Of a DNA stretch of 17,399 nucleotides, positions 1-9,100 are shown in pieces. The number at the start of each line of letters is the position of its first letter. Within the stretch, counting starts at the first letter, position 1. This DNA comes from Brachionus koreanus (Eukaryota; Rotifera; Eurotatoria; Ploima; Brachionidae). The notes under the pieces are model-generated. The model was not told the DNA's origin and made no database searches. It saw only the letters and a program-made list of their open reading frames with translations. The stretch lies in assembly GCA_016987375.1 (NCBI GenBank), contig PJRA01000506.1, positions 618,082 through 635,480 on the forward strand, read 5' to 3'. The translations under genes were made by a program, and so were the position numbers.

Positions 1-95
1 AAAACTTCTTTTAAATGCTCAATAGAGGTTACTTTAGTGTTTACCATTTTAGCATCCATGTATGACCATGAATTAGTGCTTTTATTTTTTTTCTT
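1..95 (-). other. Ambiguous open segment at left edge, possible partial exon
   Basis: This stretch is less AT-rich than what follows. On the minus strand it stays open for about 30 codons, containing the readings NSWSYMDAKMVNTK and SIEHLKEV, and a possible acceptor (attag) lies just upstream near 110-113. On the plus strand, frame 1 is also open from position 1 to a stop near 159, giving a hydrophobic Phe-rich peptide. I recognise neither translation, so this may be the end of a gene that continues to the left, or chance. Confidence 0.15.
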
Positions 96-113
96 TTGCA
101 CTCTAATATTTGT

Positions 114-540
114 AAAATTCAATATATAAAAAAATTTAGATAAATAAAATAATTAATTTCTAAATTTTTGCAACATACTGTATAAACCGGACAATTTTAC
201 TTGTAATTTTTCGATTTTTTCTAAAAATATTTTTAACTATTGCTAGAATTTTAGTAGTAATAAAAAAAGATAAGATATAAAATTTTATCTAATAATTTTT
301 AATTTAAACTATTTAATCTAATATGTTGAGTCATAAAATTTTACGTCTTTTAGAAGGTTGGATGTTTTTGATGTAAGGATCTTTGAAATTCTAAAATTAT
401 TTTATTAAACGTAAAAATATAATAAAAAGAATTTAGTGCTCTTCAAAATTATGTGTCTCACTCTTTATTTATTTAATTCATAAAAATTTTTTAAAAAGAT
501 AAATTAAATTGAAAATTTTGAAATTTTGGTACTGTTAAGT
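114..540. other. Non-coding AT-rich spacer
   Basis: Poly-A and poly-T runs with stops in all frames. No convincing ORF, repeat or RNA gene is visible. Confidence 0.6.
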
Positions 541-944
541 CATTATTGAAAAAAAGGTTTATCAGCAACAGAAGTAACTCGTCAATTATGTCTATCGAAA
601 GATGAAAATGTGGTTTAAATAAAAAGGATACAATATTGGTTTAAAAAATTAATAGTGATGATACGAGCCTTCAGAAGAGGAAAAGGTTAGGTATACTGAC
701 GGATTAGCCCTTCATGTTAATGCTCTGCTTATTGCTGTTGAGAGCAACCTATAAACATCACAATCGATATCTTGTCACCTTAATTTGATTAACAAAACTT
801 ACAGATTTTGCCGAGCTGTTAATGTAAAACTTTATTCTGAACAATTAGAACAAATGTATGCTTCACTTCAAAAAAAATATCCTTCATACAACTATAAGAA
901 TCTATGTAGTTATATTTATACGCTGATATTTATTTATTTTATAT
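541..944 (+). mobile_element. Decayed mariner-like transposase N-terminal (HTH) relic
   Basis: Three frame segments, broken by two in-frame stops and about two frameshifts, read together like the paired helix-turn-helix region of mariner transposases. From 556 the frame gives GLSATEVTRQLC, then IQYWFKK near 628-645. After a shift, NSDDTSLQKRKRLG is read from 651. After another shift, from 701, comes a second HTH-like stretch (LLIAVESN, TSQSISCHLNL, CRAVNVK), continuing open with one stop (taa at 752-754) to about 944. Mariner HTH_48 proteins have the same order: G-x-A-x-E, a WFxxF helix, a basic GRP-like linker and a second HTH. No catalytic DDD domain or terminal inverted repeats were found, so the element is dead and partial. 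The family call is inferred from motif order. Confidence 0.45.
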
Positions 945-3004
945 GATATATGGTTAATGACTACCGAACATTAAAGTCTTTATTTGAAGATTATCTAACT
1001 TTTGCTTTTTTTATTAACAAAAGTTAAAACAAAACAAAATATTTTGGCGCACCCAATTTTTGTATCTTTACAAAATCTTCATTTTCTATAAACACTTTTT
1101 TTCATATGTAGAGTTAACGAAGGCTATTGCTATTCGCACAAATCCTGGGAAACCCAAATTCTTTGCTATAAAAAATAAATAGAGAAAAAAAATTTTAGGT
1201 TTTCGAGAAAAAAAGCATTGTTACCAATGAACACATATATAGTTCAATTAATGAATAGTAAATGTACATTTTAAGGGAAAATTTAAAATATACTTCCTTT
1301 AAGAATAAAAAAATATCAATAAAAATATCGAAAAATTCACCCTTAAAGATTTTCTGGATAGGTTATCTTATGTTAACAATATATTTTGTAATTATTTTAT
1401 CAGGAAATAACATCAGTCGATGACCTTCATGTTGATATCTGGTAACAAATTCATTATTTTTAATTCATTCCATTTTAGTAGTAGAACTATTAGTTCCTTG
1501 AAGCTATGGCAGTAAATTCGACTGTTTTCTTTATCCAGATTATTTTTGAATTTTAAAGCAATTATATTTGAATACACTCAGATTTTTTGAAATAATGGTT
1601 ATTTAAAATCGAGAAAAGAATTAATTTTCAAAAAAATCCATTTAGGCCATGTAAAAAGTTTTGAAACAAAATAAATAGATTTATTAAAAAAATAATTAAG
1701 GCTGAACTTTGGCTAAAAAGAATGAAACCTTAGTTTTTCCTTTCAATCACGATTATATTTATAATTAAAAATTAAAAAAATTTAAATTAAAAAGAAAGTG
1801 TAAAAATCAAAGTAATTTTATGAAATAAACGTTATTTTTAGGAAATAATCAAAAGGCGTGTTGATACCTCTTATTTTCTAATTGATTTTAACTGAGCAAT
1901 TCTTTTAGGATTTGAATGGAAGTGATACGCTCGGTGAAATTTGGAAAAAAAATAATTAAAAATAGAGCAGAATAAAACAGTAACAAAAACCTGTAACTTC
2001 TTGAAAATGTAGTCCAATTTCAGAGATTAACCAAAATATTTAAATTAGTAAAGAATATTGCATCATGTTGCTTTTAAGTACTAGTTATTTTATCAAAAAA
2101 AATCTGCCTTCTAAAGAATTTTAGACTTAATACACAAAGAACAATTTAAAAATTATTTGTGAATAAAAGCATCTATTTTCTTCGATTAATTATGAATTTT
2201 CTTTTCTAAAATTTGTAAAATATTTTAAATTATTAGTGAGTCTGTAATGCTGAGATGCTTTTTATGTTTTTACAAATGGGAATTTTTGTGTATATTCTCT
2301 TCTTTTTATTTTGGAAGAAAAACAATTTTATTCCTTTCCTTTTCTTTAATGTTTTTTTTTAATTACAAATGTTTCGTTATCTTTTTGTCTTATTATCAAT
2401 ATTTTAATAAATTTATCTAGATGTCATGTATATAGATTGATGATGTTGCTTACAGAATCATTCAAAACAAACAGTAAAAGCTGAAATAATTGACTTTGAT
2501 TCTTGATAATTTTTATCTATTAGCTAGTACAATATACTCAAAGAAAATTAAGGAATTAAAATTTTTAAATTGCTATTTAAATCATTTTGGTTAAAAAAGG
2601 AAAATTTAAAAAATTATTTAAGTGGAAAAAATAAATAATTATTACAGAATGTAGCAGAATTTTAAATTAAATTGAAAATTACTTTTTTTTAAAATAAAAT
2701 TTATCAAAAAATTTTTTTTCATTACATTTTCTAATATGGATAATTAACTAATATGGATAATCAAAAGTGAACAAAATTTTGTTTTTTTAAAAAAAGGGGA
2801 AATTCACAGCTATCTATTTAGGAAGAGGAACCATTCTACAAGAATTTCCGTTTTGATTCACTTTAATTTCTAAGAAAATTAAATCAATACTTATGAAAAA
2901 AAATATTTATTTTTTCAAAGTTTATTAAATCAAAACTTGTTAGTTTAAATAAATATCATTGCAGAACTAATTTAATTGAGAAAGGTCCAAAAAAAAAACG
3001 ATAA
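945..3004. other. Long non-coding intergenic region
   Basis: About 2 kb of A/T-rich sequence with no ORF of coding character on either strand. The only structure noted is a 9-bp inverted repeat TTGTTACCA/TGGTAACAA (1218-1226 and 1440-1448), a short tandem duplication at 2731-2761, and the downstream flank of TMEM115 at the right end. A slightly less AT-rich patch around 1110-1160 gave no recognisable protein. Confidence 0.6.
2731..2761. repeat. Short tandem duplication
   Basis: The 14-mer CTAATATGGATAAT occurs perfectly at 2731-2744 and 2748-2761, giving a period of 17. It probably arose by slippage. Confidence 0.7.
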
Positions 3005-3010
3005 TTTATT
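3005..3010 (-). promoter_or_regulatory. Poly(A) signal of TMEM115
   Basis: AATAAA on the minus strand (tttatt on plus), 91 nt past the TMEM115 stop codon. The position fits cleavage just downstream. Confidence 0.55.
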
Positions 3011-3101
3011 CAATAAAAATAAAATTAAAAAAAAAATTTATCAAAAGAGACTAAAGTTTCTCATTTTTTTCATAATGAGTGATGTTTGAATCATTTGAAA
3101 A

Positions 3102-4226
3102 TTAACTTTGATTTTCCTGATTTTCTAGAGCATTTTTAGTCTCAGGTTCCGGCTCATTCGACTCTTTGGTCTCGTTTACTTCAACCAACGGTTGCTCAAG
3201 TAAACTAGTTGTATCACTGGACCATTGGGTTTTTAGATCATCATCCTCACCAGGTTTTTTAAGTCTCTCTTTCAATGCCTTCAAGGCCTTTAGTCTTCGT
3301 CTTTCAGCATCCGAATTTTCAACATTGTTTTTAACCATTGGAATTGTGATAGTTATATGCGATTGGCCTGAATGAATTCCGCCTGCTGTATTATACCGCT
3401 TAGGTAGAGGTTTGCATATTTTTAATCTAATCAACAAATTGAATATTGTATTCGATATAATGGCTACGAATGGTTGTATCTGAGATGGAAAAAAACTTGC
3501 GAACACAAATGTTGATGACGAATCGCCGCGAGTACCATTTTTGTGTCTTTGAAAAAATCTCAAATAGATCCAGCTATAAAATACACCGAAGATAACCATG
3601 ATAAAATAGGTGGGCTTTGTTAGACCAACAACAAAAAACAGAGCTGATATAAATATTGTTAAAATTGGCAAGTTGTCTTGCTTGATACGCAAAAAACCTA
3701 AATCTAAAACAACATTATCAGGCATAATTTGTTTTGTCGCAACTGTAAAGCCACCTAGAATACCCCCTAGACCATGAATGGCTACATTGAAAATCATTTG
3801 TTCATTAAAACTCGCCACAAACAATGTATAATAAATAATTGTTGTACTCAAGCCTACTGATATTGTGGTTATAAAATAAAACTGAATGCACTCGATACGA
3901 CCCCAAAGCGGCTCAAGCATTTTGCTGAACAATAATAATAAAAAGCAATTTACCATAAGCTCGAAAAAATTGTACTCTACAAAACTATAGGTAAACAAAG
4001 TCCATAGATGGAAATTTGGTGGTAAAAGCTTTCCAGGTACAATGCATAATAGTTGATCTAAATCGCCTTTAAATGTGGACAGGTAACCAAGTAGAAGAGC
4101 AAGACAAAACAGTTTGAATATCAAACTACTATTCGTGATTATGGAGACTAATGAGCTCGGATTGAAAATATTTTTTAAACTATTTGGCTGACTATATGTT
4201 GGGTTCTCAAGCGATACGACTGACAT
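3102..4226 (-). CDS. TMEM115: Transmembrane protein 115 (rhomboid-like Golgi protein)
   Basis: A single-exon gene of 374 aa; vertebrate TMEM115 is about 350 aa. The family is a rhomboid-like pseudoprotease of Golgi membranes linked to retrograde Golgi-to-ER transport. Hydrophobic segments lie at about 35-52, 88-104, 114-140, 146-164, 184-202 and 205-222. Family hallmarks seen are P-G-x-L-x-P-P-N-F-x-x-W-T (64-76), LEPLWG (104-109), ASF followed by IHGLGG (138-155), YLRFFQRH (221-228), a FASFFP motif, and a cytosolic DAERRR..ALKALKERLK segment like the human DAERRRQLALKALNERL. No rhomboid Ser-His pair is evident. The C-terminal tail is acidic and rich in E, N and T. The start is supported by an in-frame TGA at 4236-4238, only 9 nt before the ATG; an out-of-frame upstream ATG lies at 4238-4240. 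Confidence in orthology is high. Confidence 0.95.
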   Translation of the reverse strand: MSVVSLENPTYSQPNSLKNIFNPSSLVSIITNSSLIFKLFCLALLLGYLSTFKGDLDQLLCIVPGKLLPPNFHLWTLFTYSFVEYNFFELMVNCFLLLLFSKMLEPLWGRIECIQFYFITTISVGLSTTIIYYTLFVASFNEQMIFNVAIHGLGGILGGFTVATKQIMPDNVVLDLGFLRIKQDNLPILTIFISALFFVVGLTKPTYFIMVIFGVFYSWIYLRFFQRHKNGTRGDSSSTFVFASFFPSQIQPFVAIISNTIFNLLIRLKICKPLPKRYNTAGGIHSGQSHITITIPMVKNNVENSDAERRRLKALKALKERLKKPGEDDDLKTQWSSDTTSLLEQPLVEVNETKESNEPEPETKNALENQENQS

Positions 4227-4584
4227 GTTTTTTATTCATTTGGTGACGGTGATTAATTAAATTAGATTTTTTTCTTTAGTTTATAAACGAATAAAAAAAA
4301 TAGTAATATGCTAATTGTTAATAAGTTTTCTTTATATGTTTTTGCCCATAAAAAAATTCAAAGCGTTTTAAACAAAACAAAAATGCTTGAATTTTTAATT
4401 TAAATTTTGATTTTTGCTAAATAAATCTGTTTGTTTTTAACGCTGATAAAAAAGTATAAAATTATCTATGGAATATCTTTTGCATATTTTTAATAAAATG
4501 ACTTGATCAATAGAATTATTTAAATAGGTTTAATATGATTTATTAATAAACAACTAAAATTTAAAAAATGAGATTTTTATTTTT

Positions 4585-4639
4585 ATTAAAAATTTCAGTT
4601 TTTGTAGCTGGAGTCACAAAATCTAAATTCAAAAATTAT
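4585..4639 (+). repeat. Dispersed direct repeat, copy A
   Basis: A 55-nt unit matching copy B (4906-4960) at 49 of 55 positions with no gaps. Shared blocks include ATTAAAAATTTCAGTTTTTG and GAGTCACAAAATC. The starts are 321 nt apart. Confidence 0.75.
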
Positions 4640-4647
4640 TTTTTAGT

Positions 4648-4671
4648 ATAATAATAATAATAATAATAATA
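4648..4671 (+). repeat. (ATA)8 microsatellite
   Basis: Eight perfect ATA units between the two copies of the 55-nt repeat. Confidence 0.95.
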
Positions 4672-4905
4672 GTTAATAAGGTCAATTTAGTTAAAATAAA
4701 TTAAAGAGCAGAACGACTAGCGTAGTCTCGCAATAGTAGACCTTTAATTTTTTTAGTTTATTTCTACCGATATAATTGATTTGGTTGATCTTCTTTATTG
4801 AATGTTACCGTTAAACAATAATGTGCTTCTTTTTCACAAATTGATAATTATGAAATTTTTATTTGCTATAAAAATGAAATTCTAAGAGTAAATAGCTAAA
4901 ATTTA

Positions 4906-4960
4906 ATTAAAAATTTCAGTTTTTGTGTTTAGAGTCACAAAATCAAGATTCAAAAATTAT
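4906..4960 (+). repeat. Dispersed direct repeat, copy B
   Basis: The partner of 4585-4639. Substitutions cluster in two small blocks (AGCTG versus GTTTA, and TAA versus AAG), so the flanking blocks are perfectly kept. Confidence 0.75.
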
Positions 4961-5996
4961 CTATGTGATTATTTATTTAGAAAATAGCAAAAAAAATTTT
5001 TTTCAGATTTCTTGGTTTCGACTTAAGAATTCACGATCACAAAAATTTTATCTTATACTATAAATAATTGAAAAAAAAACAAGCTGACAAACTAAAATTG
5101 AAATTTTTAAAAATTGCAATAAAAGGTATAAGAGTTTAATCAAAATAAAATATATATATATTAATATATTAGATTCTTAATTGACAAAATAAATAATTTT
5201 TGACCCGTTGGGATGAGTTTAAAAGTAAGCATTGTTTTTCTTAAATTAAATTCTTTTATCTATCAAATTTCAACTCTCTATTTATGTTTTTCCTCTCGGC
5301 TAACAAAACGGCATAAACCAGCTTAATTAAAGAGTAATTTGAGTGCTTAAATTTTTTGGCTATTGCGAATTCAAGTAGAAATGGACAAAAAAATTTAAAA
5401 TCAAATAAATTTTTATATCTAACACTCAAAAACATGAGGGATTTTTTATGTTACCTTATCTCTCTGGTCTTTATTACAAAAAAAAAAGGAAATTTTGTAA
5501 AAAAAATTAATTGATTTTAATATTTTTAATTTTAGATTTCTGACAGAAAAAAAAAATTTCAAAAAAGATTAATTTCATTCAACTAAAAACAAAGAAAATA
5601 TGAAACATAAAGCGCCAAAGAGTTGCTGATAGCAAAAATAAAAGCACATAAAAAAATTTTCCTGACTAATTGTGTTGCAAACCGAGTGACAGTGGCATTA
5701 GTGCAATAAATTCTTTAAGTTTTTAATGTAAAATTGAAATTTATCAATTTAAAGACAGCAGTGTTGATGTGACCTGCACTCAATTTTTCAATACTTCTTT
5801 CAAAAGACGAAGTAGGTTTCATTTTTTATTTATTTTTAGTTATTTCTAAAAAATTATTAATTTTTGATTAAAAAAAATAAAAAAAATTTTTATAATTCTT
5901 TATTTTTAAATTCAATTCAATTGCTAAAAGTATTTACATTAAATTAAATAATGAGTAAAATAAAGTAATGATAAATTGATTCAAATATAGTTTAAC

Positions 5997-6002
5997 TTTA
6001 TT
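5997..6002 (-). promoter_or_regulatory. Poly(A) signal of FLII
   Basis: AATAAA on the minus strand, 146 nt past the FLII stop. It is the first canonical hexamer I found downstream. Confidence 0.45.
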
Positions 6003-6148
6003 TCTAAATTGAAAGATAAAATTTTATAATTATGAATTTGCGTTCGATCCAATGGAAGTTTTCCGTTTACAATTAATTCACGAATCTTAAAACGACTCTA
6101 AAACCACAGATTATTATTATTTGACTAAAAAAAACTCTAATCAATTAA

Positions 6149-9100
6149 TTAAATATTCTTTTGCTTCAAGATGAGCTTTTTTTCTAAATTGCCAATCTGA
6201 AGATTTTTGTGCTTTGACCAAGCGTGGAAGCATTTTGTAAACGCTAAAGGCTCCTTTCCTTTGGTAGTCAATAGAAGCCTGCGAGGTCGTGAAGACTGTT
6301 TTAGCTTCAAATTTTGAATGTAAACCTGGCTACTCTTGAATGCTAGTTTAACTTCGATCTCTGAACTTGAAGGTCCAATCCACAAATAAACATTTTCTCC
6401 TGTGTCCAAAATCATGACATCATCATCAGCCAAATCATCCTAAAAAATTAAAATATCAAGATTGGAATTAAATTATGAATCTTTAAATTATGAGTTTTTT
6501 TTATGATGATAAACATCATGTTACACCATGTATTAATTAAATAAAAAAAATTTTCTCATAAGCTGAAATAATAAAATCTAAATTTATAATTTTTGATAAA
6601 ATTTTTAATTTTAATTTTCAATGCCACTTTCTTTTTTAATGTCCACTTCTCTTAATCAATAAATAAATAAATTTAGAAATATCAATTACTTTTAATTCTA
6701 AATAAATCATGTTTGTTTAAAAAAATGTCCCATTCTATCCAACAGGACAATTGAAAGCGCAATTATCTCCTTTTCAATACCTTTTAAAGTAGACCTTTTT
6801 TAAAGTCAGATTTAAAGTCACAAGCTTGTTATTAAAAGAATAAGTATTAATTTTTTGAAAAGACCTGTCAAAATAATTTTTATTATTTAAAAACCTTAAA
6901 TTTTTATTTTTTTTAAAAATTAAGTAAAATATTTAAAAAAAAAGTCTTCAACTTTTTATTTAACTCTATTTTTAAGTGATAGATAGTTCCAATTTTAATA
7001 AGGGTAAGAGAGTTAATCAGTTCTCGTTTTTTTAAGATGAAAAGACTCTAAACATACACCACGTTCTGAAGAGACATTTTTAAGAATTGAATTCTGATTT
7101 TCCGGTAGTACACCATTTCGATGTGGCTAGGGAATTTTTTTTCTTATAAGGAAAGAAAAATTTTTGATTGAATTTCATTTCTCAAATAAGATCAAAATAT
7201 TTTAAATATGAATTTAAATTTACAATTATGAATTTGAATTTAAATTACAGATTTTTACATTTTTGAAAAATTTTAAAGCTTTGTTTTAAATTTTTTAATA
7301 GGGATTGTAATTTAATGCGTTGAAGTATAATTGGGCATTTAAACTTTTTTGAAAAATGAAATTTGATCAAAAATTTTACTTTGAACTTATACAAGCAAAA
7401 ACTGTGTCTTTTATTTTATTTTAAGCGATTTTTTTCTTGGAAAATTTTTGTAGTGCGACTTGGGTGATTTAATAGGAAGAAGAAATAAAGTATAAGACTT
7501 AGGGCTGAAGTTTTTGTTGCCAAGCTACTTTTGGTTGAATCAAGAAAAAGCTTTCTGATACCAAACAGTAAGCTATCAGTTTCAATACTACAAAAACTTT
7601 TATAAAATAATTAACATAAGCAAAATTCAAATTTAAAATAAGCATTTAAAACAATATTTAAAATTCAAGTAAGTTTTAAATTGAAAACATTATTTATTAC
7701 GTTCAATTAAACATATTTGTACATGATTTAAATCAGCAATATTTACCTAAAATTCCTAATTTACATTGTTCAAGATTTAAAAAATATATGAAAAACACAT
7801 TTAATCTCGAGTTTCATGCATTATAAAAACTAAAAAAAATAGTTCAATTACTTGACAGAAGTCATTGCACTTTTCAGTAACCGAAAAATAACCCTTGTCA
7901 TTAGAACATCTAAACAATCTCATATAATTCATATATTCAGCAGACTAAAATAAAAAAACTTTTAGAATCATAATTAAATTTGAATAATTTTTGATATTAT
8001 TTACAGTGTCGTATGGTTTTCTACCCTCTAGACTATGCCAAAAAAATGTCTCAGGCTCTTCTCCTTCATTTAGCACTTGAATGCTAAACGATTCGTCATA
8101 CATTTTTTGAGCTATATCTTCAGCAATTTTGGCCTCTTCTGTATTCGAATTTTTTCCAATCCATACATAGACTATTCCTTTAGTGGCAGACATTTCATCT
8201 GTATTTTCAAATGGCACACAAACTATGAAACAAAAACTTGAACACAAATTCAACGCTGTAGCTTGGTCTAACTGAATGCATCTAGTACAAATGGCCGAAT
8301 ATGGATTTCTTCTCAACTGATACATTTTGGTTTCATAAGAAGAAGGCTTTTGTCCAGGCTTTTGAACACTTGGCTTTCTTTTGCCTTTGTGAATGACAAG
8401 TTGACGATTAAAATGAGCCAAAAATTGTGGACTCTCTTGCTGCTGATCAAGCTTGATTATTTCTATATCTTTGAATTTTTTTTTCAAACTAAATGTAAAT
8501 GTGAGCCATCCAGCATTGTTAGCATCTCTGCCTTGCCAAAAATACAATTTGCATTCAAACGAATTTTCCGTAATGGGCTCTTCTTCATCTTGATCCTTGC
8601 CATCCTCTTCCTCTTCAACTTTCCAGTATTTACAAAAATATAAATAACAATCTTCTGAATAAAATTGACCAATTTCATTCTCTGGCAATCGAACAAATTT
8701 TTTATTCTCAAAAACAAAGCATTCTTTCGACTCGAGAAAATCGTTCATTTCTTCCATCATGCCAAGCGCTTCCACATCAGGCACTGGCTCATATCTATCC
8801 TTAAACAAAGCAACCAAATCTGTTTTGAGCGCTTCTGATGGATTTTGAAGAATGGCAGGCAAAGCCGATGACCCAGACGGAGCAGCACTATGCGACCGAA
8901 TCAATGTACTATTGGGAGCAGACAAATAATTTGTAGATACTGTTGAAGAAGATGAGACCGAATCTACCGAACCCTCTCGTTGAACTTGAGTCTTTTTGAA
9001 CTTTTCACTTTTTTTCAAAACAGCATCTGCTGTCCTGGTATAATCAACCGGGATCAGTTCATCCCAACCCTCGAATTTAGACTTAAAAATTTGATTTTCA

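Larger units (their letters stand above)
4239..5996. other. Intergenic region between TMEM115 5' end and FLII 3' end
   Basis: About 1.75 kb between two minus-strand genes, so the TMEM115 promoter should lie at its left end. No TATA or initiator element can be told apart from the AT background. It contains the (ATA)8 tract, a 55-nt direct repeat pair, and a patch at 4706-4740 that is relatively GC-rich with a small hairpin (GACTA-gcg-TAGTC). A minus-strand frame is nearly open over about 5590-5822 but has an internal stop and no recognisable motif. Confidence 0.6.

Noticed and set aside
1218..1448. 9-bp inverted repeat TTGTTACCA/TGGTAACAA, 231 nt span
   Set aside because: Arms do not extend, no flanking duplication, and the interior is featureless; plausible by chance.
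3166..3375. 69-codon plus-strand ORF
   Set aside because: Lies entirely antisense to the TMEM115 C-terminal tail; no independent support.
4706..4740. GC-richer patch with GACTA-gcg-TAGTC hairpin considered as a tRNA or small RNA
   Set aside because: No cloverleaf arms, no GTTCRA-type T-loop and only a 5-bp stem.
5590..5822. Minus-strand frame open for about 75 codons with one stop
   Set aside because: Ends in a hydrophobic low-complexity stretch, has no recognised motif and no clear splice context. Chance cannot be excluded.
8350..8717. Open frames of 77-97 codons on both strands here, and another at 10344-10613
   Set aside because: They are shadow frames within the FLII coding exon, whose own frame is confirmed by homology along its full length.
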